Shown here: positions 9,464-18,080 of the stretch, piece by piece
How positions within the stretch are numbered: the stretch's first letter is position 1
How the letters are laid out: every line of letters begins with the position of its first letter
Source of the DNA: Bacteroides luti
Lineage (GTDB): Bacteria; Bacteroidota; Bacteroidia; Bacteroidales; Bacteroidaceae
DNA length: 64,000 bases
NCBI RefSeq assembly: GCF_900128905.1
Contig: NZ_FQTV01000014.1
Location: forward strand, 1-64,000
Reading direction: 5' to 3'
The notes under the pieces: model-generated
What the model saw: the letters and a program-made list of their open reading frames with translations, nothing else
Databases searched by the model: none
Told to the model about the DNA's origin: nothing
Translations under genes and position numbers: made by a program

Positions 9464-9471
9464 CAAAAATA
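9464..9471 (-). promoter_or_regulatory. -7 promoter element (TATTTTTG) for the GH2 gene
   Basis: TAnnTTTG consensus 31 bp upstream of the ATG at 9433, inside the longer reading extension, which supports the shorter start. Confidence 0.45.
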
Positions 9472-9739
9472 AGAAATAAAAAGGAATACTAAAAGTTAAG
9501 ATTACCCAATACCAGAATAAACATATAAAATACAAAATAAGACTATATTAAAAAATATATTTCCTTTATTTAATTAAAGTATAATATATTTTTAAAAAGA
9601 CATCCACACAAATATAAAATTTCACTTTTCATCCGACCAATTTAGATATAAAAACAAGTGATAAAAACGTTCAATTCAGAGATGTCTTTTTTAATAATTT
9701 AATAAGGTTAATTCTATTTCAAGACATATATCAACAAAA

Positions 9740-9771
9740 AAGGCTCCTTGTTCAGAAAAACAAAGAGCCTT
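9740..9771 (-). terminator. Terminator of hppA
   Basis: AAGGCTC pairs with GAGCCTT, with additional CTTGTT/AACAAA pairing inside, followed on the minus strand by TTTTTTG. It sits just beyond the hppA stop codon. The rest of the roughly 350-bp gap up to the GH2 gene is AT-rich and shows nothing else I can support. Confidence 0.75.
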
Positions 9772-9789
9772 CAAATTATAAATAATGTT

Positions 9790-12300
9790 TTATGGTTTTA
9801 CTTCCTCTCTACATGGAGCCACAACTACAGAATCGTCAGCTATAGCCTCATCAACAGAAGATTCATCTGTAACACTATCATCAGCAGTATCAACACTTTC
9901 CACAGGGATTCTCATTCCGTAGAATGAACGCCATACAAAAACAAGACTTAAAATCAGGAACGGAACAGCTATATACATAGAGTAGTCCATAGCAGGATTC
10001 ATTTTCATCTCAATACAAATTTCTGTAGCCAGAAGTCCAAATAAAGTAGAGAACTTAATAATTGGATTTAACGAAACAGATGATGTGTCCTTAAACGGAT
10101 CGCCTACAGTATCGCCAACAACAGCAGCTTCATGAAGCGGAGTATTCTTTGCTTTTAAATCAACCTCAACTACCTTCTTAGCATTATCCCAGCTACCTCC
10201 GGCATTTGCCATAAAGATTGCCTGGAACAAACCAAATACAGCAATAGATACCAGATAAGCTACAAAGAAATTAGGATCCATAAATGCAAAAGATAATGTG
10301 AGAGAAATCAGTGCAATGAATATGTTCCACATACCTTTCTGGGCATATTGAGTACAAATCTTCACAACCGATTTAGAATCTTCAATATCCGCCTCCTTCT
10401 TGCTCATATCAAAATTCTTCTTGATAAACTCAACCGCACGATATGCACCAGTTGTTACAGCTTGCATAGAAGCTCCACTGAACCAGAAAACAACTGCACC
10501 ACCACAAATAAATCCTAGAATAACAGGTGCATCAGTAAGAGAAAGCTTTAACATTCCCACCTTTTCCAATAACAAAATAATGGAGAAAATCATTGTTGTA
10601 GCCCCTACTACAGCTGTACCGATCAGTACTGGTTTAGCAGTAGCCTTAAATGTATTACCAGCCGAATCATTTGCTTCAAGGAAATGCTTTCCTACTTCAA
10701 AATCTGGTTTAAAATTAAATTCTTTCTCAATTGATTCACTAATTCCTGGAATTTGTTCTATTTGTGAAAGTTCAAATACAGATTGTGCATTATCAGTTAC
10801 CGGACCATAACTATCAACCGCAATAGTAACAGGACCCATACATAAGAAACCAAAAGCAACCAATCCAAATGCAAAGATAGAAGCATGAGGACCTAGAATT
10901 TCAACCAATCCTTGCTCTGAAGTAAAATATGCAATTGTCATTAAACCAACAATTAGCAAACCTGTCCAGAAAGCACTCAAATAACCAGTAACAATACCTT
11001 CAAGTATATTTAAGGATGAGCCACCTTCGCGTGAAGCTGTTACTATTTCCTGCACATGGTTTGATTTTGAACTGGTAAATAACTTAGTAAATTCAGGAAT
11101 CAACACAGCAGCCAATGTTCCACAACTGATTATGATAGCCAATTTCCACCAAAGAGTTGTATTAGGCAGATCACCTAGCAGCAAATGACTCATAAAGAAA
11201 CTAACCGAAATACAAAGAATTGCAGCGATCCAAATTAATCGCATAAGCGGGTTCTCAAAGTTGAAATCCTTTTTATTTGCATATAGTTTTTTAGAAATAG
11301 CCTGGTTGATAAAAAAAGAACATCCGGAAAGGAAGTCCATCAAAAAACGCATACCAAAAATCCATACTATCAACTTAGCTTGTATTGTAGGATCATTTAT
11401 AGCCAATGTTATAAATGTGATTAAAGCTACACCAGTTACACCATAAGTTTCAAAGCCATCGGCAGTAGGACCTACACTATCACCTGCATTATCACCAGTA
11501 CAATCGGCAATAACACCTGGATTACGAGGATCATCTTCTTTAACTTTAAATATAACTTTCATCAAATCCGAACCAATATCTGCAATCTTGGTAAAAATAC
11601 CACCGGCAATACGCAAAGCACTTGCACCTAAAGATTCACCAATGGCAAATCCAAGGAAACAAATACCGACTCTGTCTCGTGGTACAAACAACAAGATAAT
11701 CACCATCATCACTAATTCCAGAGAAATAAGGAATAAACCCACACTCATACCGGCTTTCAAAGGAATATTCACCACATCCAGTGGTTTTCCACGTAAAGAA
11801 GCGAAAGCAGTACGCGCGTTTGCAAAGGTATTTACACGTATACCATACCATGCCACACAGTAAGATCCGCCCATACCAACAATAGAGAATAGCAGAACCT
11901 CCAGAACCACTTCAAGTGGTTTCCCCAATAATCCAAAGAAATATATACATAGAATAGCAGCAACAATAGCAAAAAGCATCAAAAGAAATCTACCTTGCTG
12001 CAACAAATAAGTTCGGCATGTTGCATAAATTGTAGCAGCTACTTTTAGCATAGAATCATGAGCCTTTAACTTTTTAATCTGATGGAACAAGATCAAGCTG
12101 AATCCCAACGTTCCGACAATAATTAAAGCTCCATAGAAAAGAAAATCCCAAGAGGAGACAGTTCCACCAAAAATGTGGTAAGTACCTTGATGCAGATCAG
12201 GTATAGCTAAATCAGCTTCACTCGCCTGCATATTCAAACAAAGTCCAAATAACGAAAACGTTAAAAAGAAAAATTTCATGAGTTTATTCATGGCATTCAT
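9790..12300 (-). CDS. hppA: Membrane-bound ion-translocating pyrophosphatase
   Basis: Couples hydrolysis of cytoplasmic pyrophosphate to export of H+ and/or Na+. The 836-residue protein is strongly hydrophobic (about 16 segments) and has the diagnostic substrate site DDPRNPG (256-262) followed by ADCTGDNAGDSVG. At the position that distinguishes K+-dependent (Ala) from K+-independent (Lys) enzymes, the segment GNTFKATAK has Lys552, while the linked downstream position is Ala555, so the usual pair rule gives no clean answer. The protein is longer than the common size of about 700, with an extended N terminus, an insertion near 510-540 and an acidic tail. Na+,H+-transporting members are known from Bacteroides. 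Confidence 0.96.
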   Translation of the reverse strand: MNAMNKLMKFFFLTFSLFGLCLNMQASEADLAIPDLHQGTYHIFGGTVSSWDFLFYGALIIVGTLGFSLILFHQIKKLKAHDSMLKVAATIYATCRTYLLQQGRFLLMLFAIVAAILCIYFFGLLGKPLEVVLEVLLFSIVGMGGSYCVAWYGIRVNTFANARTAFASLRGKPLDVVNIPLKAGMSVGLFLISLELVMMVIILLFVPRDRVGICFLGFAIGESLGASALRIAGGIFTKIADIGSDLMKVIFKVKEDDPRNPGVIADCTGDNAGDSVGPTADGFETYGVTGVALITFITLAINDPTIQAKLIVWIFGMRFLMDFLSGCSFFINQAISKKLYANKKDFNFENPLMRLIWIAAILCISVSFFMSHLLLGDLPNTTLWWKLAIIISCGTLAAVLIPEFTKLFTSSKSNHVQEIVTASREGGSSLNILEGIVTGYLSAFWTGLLIVGLMTIAYFTSEQGLVEILGPHASIFAFGLVAFGFLCMGPVTIAVDSYGPVTDNAQSVFELSQIEQIPGISESIEKEFNFKPDFEVGKHFLEANDSAGNTFKATAKPVLIGTAVVGATTMIFSIILLLEKVGMLKLSLTDAPVILGFICGGAVVFWFSGASMQAVTTGAYRAVEFIKKNFDMSKKEADIEDSKSVVKICTQYAQKGMWNIFIALISLTLSFAFMDPNFFVAYLVSIAVFGLFQAIFMANAGGSWDNAKKVVEVDLKAKNTPLHEAAVVGDTVGDPFKDTSSVSLNPIIKFSTLFGLLATEICIEMKMNPAMDYSMYIAVPFLILSLVFVWRSFYGMRIPVESVDTADDSVTDESSVDEAIADDSVVVAPCREEVKP

Positions 12301-12458
12301 TGTTTAAGATTTAAGATTCGTGTTTCAAAAAAACAGCCTAATATACATATTTTTTAATTTAAAGATAACATTTTAATTAAATTTAATTTTTGCCTACATT
12401 AGTAAATATTTGTTTATATATCGAATCTATGTTTAACGACATAAAAGCATAAATAAAA

Positions 12459-12489
12459 AACCGGTCAGGAATTAAAATCCAAACCGGTT
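12459..12489 (-). terminator. Terminator downstream of the SIMPL gene
   Basis: AACCGG/CCGGTT arms with a partly paired interior, then TTTTTTATTT on the minus strand. The remainder of the 12301-12616 gap is AT-rich and I see nothing else in it. Confidence 0.65.
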
Positions 12490-12616
12490 ACAGTTTTATA
12501 TATCAGGAAAACTAACTATCATAAAAAGCCTTTCTATAAATAGAAATATTACAGTTACAAATCTGATAGTCTGTAAGTAACAAGAATATTATCAAAAGAA
12601 ATAAGTATACTACATA

Positions 12617-13321
12617 CTAATCCTGCAAATAATAATCCACAGTTGTTACTACACGAACACTTTTAATATAAGGAGTGTTTGCATCACGATCTACAATAGA
12701 GAATTGTCCTTGATTAGCAGTCTTGATTTTTCCCAGTTTACTATCAGAATCCTTGGCAAATTTTTCAGCTGCTATTCGTGCATTTTTAGTTGCGTTCTCT
12801 ATCATCTGAGGTTTAATTTCATTCAGTTTAGTAAAATCATAAGTCACATTATACCGATAGTCTCCTCCTGTAAGAGCGATACCTTGTTTCAGTAATTCGC
12901 TCTGCTCAGCCATCAAGCTTCTTACTTTATCCACTTTTTCAGAAGTGACAGTAATAACGGATGTTATATTGTAACGATATGGAGAAGTGTTATTACCAGT
13001 ATATCGTTCTGCTTGCATATCTATGATTTCAGGAGCTGAAATGCTAATTTCCTTTTCTGTAATACCTTTTAATTTAAGAAAGTTCACAATAGTATTATTC
13101 TTAGCTTTAATATTATTGTAAAGGGTAGGAAGATCATCCCCCAAATCTTTAAACATCAATGGCCATGTAACTTTATTAGCCGGAGCTTCCATTTCAGCTA
13201 AACCTTTAACCGAAACGACCCGATCCTTATCTTTAAAATCATTTATACCAGCTCTAATACAAATGCCCAATAAAAATAGTCCAAGTGCCACAATAGCAGC
13301 TTCTTTCATCCAATTTTTCAT
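12617..13321 (-). CDS. SIMPL domain (DUF541) protein
   Basis: A 234-residue protein with an N-terminal hydrophobic anchor (about 9-25) and a periplasmic SIMPL/DUF541 domain, recognised by VVSVKGLAEMEAPANKV near the start, a GIALTGGDYRYNVTYDFT segment, and the NATKNARIAAEKFAKDS helix typical of the family. Members are linked to stress tolerance and form oligomeric shells in some bacteria, but no biochemical activity is established. Single gene, with its own terminator downstream and no obvious partner. Confidence 0.85.
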   Translation of the reverse strand: MKNWMKEAAIVALGLFLLGICIRAGINDFKDKDRVVSVKGLAEMEAPANKVTWPLMFKDLGDDLPTLYNNIKAKNNTIVNFLKLKGITEKEISISAPEIIDMQAERYTGNNTSPYRYNITSVITVTSEKVDKVRSLMAEQSELLKQGIALTGGDYRYNVTYDFTKLNEIKPQMIENATKNARIAAEKFAKDSDSKLGKIKTANQGQFSIVDRDANTPYIKSVRVVTTVDYYLQD

Positions 13322-13431
13322 AATTTACATCTTTTTAGTTAGATCTAATATTTTGTCAAACGTAATGAATTGAAATGATATTTCCAAATAAAGAAACATT
13401 AAGATTAAGATACATGAATAATTTATTTAAT

Positions 13432-13439
13432 TATATTTG
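13432..13439 (+). promoter_or_regulatory. -7 promoter element (TATATTTG)
   Basis: TAnnTTTG consensus 22 bp before the ATG of the membrane protein gene at 13462. Confidence 0.5.
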
Positions 13440-13461
13440 CATATAACTAAACATACTAATT

Positions 13462-14181
13462 ATGAATACAGAATATAATGAACACAACGAAAAAGAGAAT
13501 TCTGAAATTCAGGTTATGATTGACGAAAATTCTTCAGCCACTAAAAAGTGGAAAAATATAGTGATTGGAGTATTATGTATACTTACTCTATTCTCTGTAT
13601 GGGCCGGATACCTTATTATAAATGGTTCTCTCACTTATATTACAAATCCACTGAGCATAAATATACTCGATGATGTGGCAATTCTTTGCATCCTGTGGTT
13701 TGTTGGTGTATTCATAGCATTGGCTCACAGACTGGGCATACTTGGATTTGGCAAAAAAGAGGTAAAAGAAGATATTTTGCCAGTTACAGACGACGAAACA
13801 GAACCGGAAGAAGAAAATAAAAGCAAACTTAAAAAATATCTTTTTCCCGGATTGACTATTTTAGTAATAATACCTGTTATATCGGCAGTAGCATTATACT
13901 ACATAATATATTTCATCGTATTCCTGTTCCTGGGGATTCTTCCTTATCTGGTAGGGGTAGGTATGATTACAGGATTGATAATCTCCATAATTCGTTTGTC
14001 GAGAATGGTATATAAGCCTAAAAGAGCTAAGAAAATAATGACATACTCAACACTGATGATTCTTGCTTACGCATTTGTTATCTTTATGATGTACGAGTTC
14101 GATTCAAAGACAAAAGGAAATCAGCCCGGTCCTGCAATTGATCAACAGGAGGTGAGAGATAGTACGCTTGTTAATCAGTAA
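13462..14181 (+). CDS. Integral membrane protein of unknown function
   Basis: A 239-residue protein with a charged N-terminal stretch (1-30), a pair of transmembrane segments (about 33-53 and 70-92), an acidic cytoplasmic linker rich in Asp/Glu (about 100-120), then three more hydrophobic segments (about 125-150, 152-175, 195-215). I do not recognise the family. The last seven bases overlap the 3' end of the convergent B3/4 gene. A good promoter element directly upstream supports expression. Confidence 0.7.
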   Translation: MNTEYNEHNEKENSEIQVMIDENSSATKKWKNIVIGVLCILTLFSVWAGYLIINGSLTYITNPLSINILDDVAILCILWFVGVFIALAHRLGILGFGKKEVKEDILPVTDDETEPEEENKSKLKKYLFPGLTILVIIPVISAVALYYIIYFIVFLFLGILPYLVGVGMITGLIISIIRLSRMVYKPKRAKKIMTYSTLMILAYAFVIFMMYEFDSKTKGNQPGPAIDQQEVRDSTLVNQ

Positions 14182-14837
14182 TAAATAACCTCACCACCAT
14201 CGGATTCAGTAAATTCCCTGAGCAGAGATTGCATGTAATCCACAGCTTCGGCCAATCCTTCACTTCCGCTGTAAGCATTGATTATAGCTAATAACTGAGT
14301 TGTTTCAACTGAAAGCTTTGTACGCTCATTATCACTGGTTGGTGTGCCAATTCCGCCAATTGCGTCACGGTAAACAGGTAACCCCTCAATATTAAGCATA
14401 CCTCTGCCAATGCCTTCGAAAGGTTCATCAGCTTTACCAACACCTAGTTCCACGGTATCTCCTACTATCTTCGAAGCGTCAAAGCCACCTATTGAATATC
14501 CGGTGCGGATAGAAACCAGATTTATGAGATCCACCAAGGTATCTATTCTGTAAAGAGGTAAGTCCCTGACAATTCTTCTGCAAAGAGCTTCAGCCGACGG
14601 ACGATAACGATTTGGGTCCTTACCAAATTTCTTATATGCATTACGCGTTGCAAGAATATGAGGATTATTCTTCACCTCGTCTATCTTGTGAGAAGTCTTG
14701 TACTCTGCAGCTACGGCATCTATCTGTTTCCACAAATCCTCGTTGAAAGATGAATTCTTTACCGTTGCAAGTATAGCCGCACCGTTATAATCAGGACAAG
14801 CCTTACGGACTTCTTCAGATACTTTGAGAATAAACAT
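14175..14837 (-). CDS. B3/B4 tRNA-binding domain protein
   Basis: A 220-residue stand-alone version of the B3/B4 domain, which in phenylalanyl-tRNA synthetase beta subunits carries the editing site. Recognisable segments are RNAYKKFGKDPNRYRPS and LVDLINLVSIRTGYSIGG. Free-standing members are thought to act on mischarged or modified aminoacyl-tRNA, but the substrate is not established. Last gene of the hpt-adk-obgE-pgeF run, 9 bp after pgeF. Confidence 0.85.
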   Translation of the reverse strand: MFILKVSEEVRKACPDYNGAAILATVKNSSFNEDLWKQIDAVAAEYKTSHKIDEVKNNPHILATRNAYKKFGKDPNRYRPSAEALCRRIVRDLPLYRIDTLVDLINLVSIRTGYSIGGFDASKIVGDTVELGVGKADEPFEGIGRGMLNIEGLPVYRDAIGGIGTPTSDNERTKLSVETTQLLAIINAYSGSEGLAEAVDYMQSLLREFTESDGGEVIYY

Positions 14838-14846
14838 CAGATCTTG

Positions 14847-15659
14847 TTATTTTTTCAACATTATACCAGACAAAACACGTCCGGACTTAGTACCCAGACG
14901 TCGGGCTGAGAAAAAGCGTTCATGTTGTTCGTAGGTACAAACACCCGATACCTCAATATTATCCGGTAACACTCCGGCTTCAGTCAATTGAATTCGATTA
15001 GCTTCCCATAAATCAATATGATGCTTCTGAGTATCTTCGTTCCAGGAAGAAATCTTCGTCATATCATATCCAATCTTAAGAAAAGCACTATAAACTTCTT
15101 CACCAACTTCAAAGGCATCAAAAGAAATACTTGGGCCAATTGCAGCTAAAACATCCTTCGCATCAGTATTATATGTATTATCCATAAAGTCGAGAGTCTG
15201 TTTAACAATTTTAGCAACAGTACCTCTCCATCCTGCATGAATTACAGCTATCGCCTTATTAACCGTATCATATAAAAGAACCGGAACACAGTCGGCTGTA
15301 GAAACACAAAGACAATAACCCGGTATGTTGGTAATTAAAGCATCCACACCATGAAGTCTGCGCTGTTGTTCTTCCAAAGATAAGCTCACATAGAAAGGAT
15401 CAATTGCCCTGATTGTATTTCCATGAGTCTGAAATGGAATTACCAACTGCTGTGGTTGGATACCCACTTTAGAACATAACACTTCCTGATTACGTTTTAC
15501 CTTCTCTGGATCATCACCCGAAAAAGGCGCACAATTAAATGACGCGAAAGTATCTTCGCTATAACCACCTTTACGTGTGGTTACAAAATGAGAAATATTG
15601 GGAATTGAACATAGTTGTTCAAAACCCAATATTACTTTATCTTCTGTTAATTCTGTCAT
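14847..15659 (-). CDS. pgeF: Purine nucleoside phosphorylase / peptidoglycan editing factor, YfiH family
   Basis: Copper- or zinc-dependent LACC1/YfiH-family enzyme; relatives phosphorolyse or deaminate purine nucleosides, and the E. coli protein removes misincorporated residues from peptidoglycan precursors. The 270-residue sequence has the family motifs FQTHGN, TADCVPVLLYD, and HAGWRGTV with the metal-binding His and Cys residues, and a later GVCTYEQ segment. It starts 2 bp after the obgE stop and is certainly in the same operon. Confidence 0.9.
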   Translation of the reverse strand: MTELTEDKVILGFEQLCSIPNISHFVTTRKGGYSEDTFASFNCAPFSGDDPEKVKRNQEVLCSKVGIQPQQLVIPFQTHGNTIRAIDPFYVSLSLEEQQRRLHGVDALITNIPGYCLCVSTADCVPVLLYDTVNKAIAVIHAGWRGTVAKIVKQTLDFMDNTYNTDAKDVLAAIGPSISFDAFEVGEEVYSAFLKIGYDMTKISSWNEDTQKHHIDLWEANRIQLTEAGVLPDNIEVSGVCTYEQHERFFSARRLGTKSGRVLSGIMLKK

Positions 15660-15661
15660 GA

Positions 15662-16816
15662 TTATTCCCAGTCTTCTTCTTCATAATCATCGAAGATTTC
15701 CTCTTCTTCATCCTCATCTTCATAAGAATACTCGAAGTCTTCGTCTTCACCCATTTCCTTTAATTCAGCCTGAAGTTTATTCACATCTTTAGGACGGTGA
15801 ACAATACTTTCAATCTTGTTTCCCTCTTTGTTCAGTTCTTCCCAAAGAATATCCTTCAAGGCTGCTACACCAAGGCCAGTGATTGACGAGATAAACACAT
15901 GCGGAATAGATTCCGGAAGCGTTTTTTCTATTTCATCCATCAGTTCCTGATCCAGCATATCACATTTAGTTATGGCAAGAACACGTTGTTTATCGAGCAT
16001 CTCCGGATTAAAGGTAGAAAGCTCGTTGAGCAGAATTTCATATTCCTTCTTAATATCATCTGCATCAGCAGGAACCATAAAAAGCAAAAGAGAATTTCGC
16101 TCAATATGTCGAAGGAAGCGGAGTCCCAGTCCCTTACCTTCACTTGCACCTTCTATAATACCTGGAATGTCAGCCATCACAAAAGATTTCCCATCGCGAT
16201 AAGAAACAATCCCCAGATTAGGTTCAAGTGTAGTAAACGGATAATTGGCAATTTTTGGCTTAGCCGCCGACACAACAGATAGTAGAGTAGATTTACCCGC
16301 GTTAGGGAAACCAACAAGACCAACATCCGCCAGCAACTTCAGCTCCATAATAATTGTAAGTTCCTGCATCGGTTCACCAGGCTGAGCAAAACGAGGAGCC
16401 TGACGAGTAGCTGTTTTAAAATGCCAGTTACCCTGACCGCCTCTACCACCTTTCAGTAACATAACCTCTTGTCCGTGTTCCGTTACATCACAGATATATT
16501 CGCCGGTTTCTGCATTATAAACTACAGTACCGCAAGGAACTTCAATATATTTATCCTCACCGTCTTTACCGAAACTACGTTGCTTACCACCCGATTCACC
16601 ATGTCCGGCCATAATATGACGGTCATATCTCAGGTGAAGCAATGTCCAGTAATTACGATTACCACGCAATATAATATGACCTCCTCTTCCGCCGTCGCCT
16701 CCATCGGGTCCGCCGTTAGGGATATATTTTTCTCTACGCATGTGCGTAGAGCCCCTGCCTCCCTTACCGGAGCGGCAATAGATCTTAACGTAGTCAACAA
16801 AATTCGATTCAGCCAT
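15662..16816 (-). CDS. obgE: GTPase Obg (ribosome assembly)
   Basis: Essential P-loop GTPase that binds the large ribosomal subunit late in assembly and links to the stringent response. The 384-residue protein has the glycine-rich Obg fold (about 1-160), a G domain with G1 GFPNAGKST at 169-177, switch-region sequence [19 protein letters not shown], and TKCD as the base-specifying motif. An acidic tail ([14 protein letters not shown]) ends the protein. It follows adk by 20 bp. Confidence 0.96.
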   Translation of the reverse strand: MAESNFVDYVKIYCRSGKGGRGSTHMRREKYIPNGGPDGGDGGRGGHIILRGNRNYWTLLHLRYDRHIMAGHGESGGKQRSFGKDGEDKYIEVPCGTVVYNAETGEYICDVTEHGQEVMLLKGGRGGQGNWHFKTATRQAPRFAQPGEPMQELTIIMELKLLADVGLVGFPNAGKSTLLSVVSAAKPKIANYPFTTLEPNLGIVSYRDGKSFVMADIPGIIEGASEGKGLGLRFLRHIERNSLLLFMVPADADDIKKEYEILLNELSTFNPEMLDKQRVLAITKCDMLDQELMDEIEKTLPESIPHVFISSITGLGVAALKDILWEELNKEGNKIESIVHRPKDVNKLQAELKEMGEDEDFEYSYEDEDEEEEIFDDYEEEDWE

Positions 16817-16836
16817 AATAATATATTCTTCTTAAA

Positions 16837-17406
16837 TTATAATTTTTCAACAGCAGTAACAATATCACCAAAGATGCTTTCTAATGTGCCAAGACCTTTG
16901 ATGTACTGATATTTACCTTCTTTTTTATAGTAATCTTTCAATGGAGAAGTCTGAGTATTGTAAACAACCAAACGTTTTTTGATAGTTTCCATGTTGTCAT
17001 CCGCACGACCACATTCTTGTCCACGTTTAATCAGACGAGTAATTAATTCTTCTTCTGGTACGTCAAGATCAAGCATGATAGAAACATCTTGTCCTCTTTC
17101 ATTAAGCATAACTTTCAAAGCTTCAGCCTGAGGAATAGTTCTTGGGAAACCATCAAAGATAACTCCTTTGCTTTCTTTCAAATTATCAAGTACACTAGCA
17201 AGGATATCAATAATCAAAGAATCCGGAACCAATTGTCCCTGATCGATATACCCTTTAGCAGTTTTACCAAGTTCTGTATTGTTTTTGATTTCTGCACGAA
17301 GTACATCTCCAGTAGAGATATGATTAACACCAAATTTCTTAATAATAAATTCACTTTGTGTTCCCTTACCAGAACCGGGAGCACCAAAAATAACAATGTT
17401 CAACAT
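16837..17406 (-). CDS. adk: Adenylate kinase
   Basis: Interconverts ATP + AMP and 2 ADP. The 189-residue protein is the short-LID form, without the zinc-binding cysteines of Gram-positive enzymes. P-loop GAPGSGKGT is at 8-16, the AMP-binding segment STGDVLR follows, and GFPRTIPQAEAL and the LID arginines in RLIKRGQECGRADD are present. It follows hpt by 25 bp on the same strand. Confidence 0.97.
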   Translation of the reverse strand: MLNIVIFGAPGSGKGTQSEFIIKKFGVNHISTGDVLRAEIKNNTELGKTAKGYIDQGQLVPDSLIIDILASVLDNLKESKGVIFDGFPRTIPQAEALKVMLNERGQDVSIMLDLDVPEEELITRLIKRGQECGRADDNMETIKKRLVVYNTQTSPLKDYYKKEGKYQYIKGLGTLESIFGDIVTAVEKL

Positions 17407-17431
17407 TTCTTTTACCTTATTTTATTTATAA

Positions 17432-17968
17432 TTATTCTGCTAAAGTGTAGATATCAGGATAATTTCTGCCATATCCATCATAATCCAGACCGTATCCTAC
17501 AATAAAATCATTAGGAATTCTCATTGCGCAATATTTAATATCCAGTTCCACCTGTAGTTTGTCAGGCTTCACAAGTAAAGTTGCAATATGAATAGCTTTA
17601 GGATTTCTTGTTCCAAGTGTTTCAAGTAAACGTTGCATGGTTAGACCAGTATCAACAATATCTTCCACAATAACCACAGTTTTACCCTGGATATCTTCTG
17701 ATAAGCCAACGACTTCCTTGATAACTCCGGTAGAAGCAACACCTTCATAAGAAGCAAGCTTCACAAAAGTTACCTTGCTAGGGATATTGATTTGTTTCAT
17801 TAAATCAGCAGTAAACATAAAAGATCCGTTAAGAACGCTAATAAAAATAGGGTTCTCGTCTTTCAGGTCACGACAAATTTCGTCAGCAACACGAGTAACT
17901 TCTTTTTGAATGCTCTCTTCGTTAATAGAAAGAGCAAATGTTTTATCTTTTATCTGAATTGTTTTCAT
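17432..17968 (-). CDS. hpt: Hypoxanthine phosphoribosyltransferase
   Basis: Purine salvage: joins hypoxanthine or guanine to PRPP. The 178-residue product has the PRPP-binding loop VIVEDIVDTGLTM and the C-terminal base-binding DFIVGYGLDYDGYGRNYP. I start it at the ATG at 17968 because a TACTTTTG promoter element at 17999-18006 falls inside the longer reading extension that begins at 18001. First gene of the purine/ribosome-assembly run with adk and obgE. Confidence 0.95.
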   Translation of the reverse strand: MKTIQIKDKTFALSINEESIQKEVTRVADEICRDLKDENPIFISVLNGSFMFTADLMKQINIPSKVTFVKLASYEGVASTGVIKEVVGLSEDIQGKTVVIVEDIVDTGLTMQRLLETLGTRNPKAIHIATLLVKPDKLQVELDIKYCAMRIPNDFIVGYGLDYDGYGRNYPDIYTLAE

Positions 17969-17998
17969 AACAATTGTTTTATTATATAATTGAAAGCG

Positions 17999-18006
17999 CA
18001 AAAGTA
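17999..18006 (-). promoter_or_regulatory. -7 promoter element (TACTTTTG) for hpt
   Basis: TAnnTTTG consensus on the minus strand, 30 bp before the ATG at 17968; it decides the start site of hpt. Confidence 0.6.
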
Positions 18007-18080
18007 CTACTTTTTATGGAAAGGGATGCAAGAATATACCCTCTTTTTCCATAAGAGATTCCTGTGAAATCTAAAAGTAA

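Noticed and set aside
9434..9535. N-terminal extension of the GH2 protein
   Set aside because: The ATG at 9433 gives a standard signal peptide and a promoter element lies in the extension.
9594..9690. Inverted copies of AAAAAGACATC between the GH2 gene and hppA
   Set aside because: Only one pair plus a partial third copy in very AT-rich DNA, with no fixed step; not enough to call.
18002..18080. Hairpin-like GGAAAGGG...CCCTCTTTTTCC between the POT and hpt genes
   Set aside because: The arms pair only in two short pieces separated by mismatches, too weak to support a terminator.
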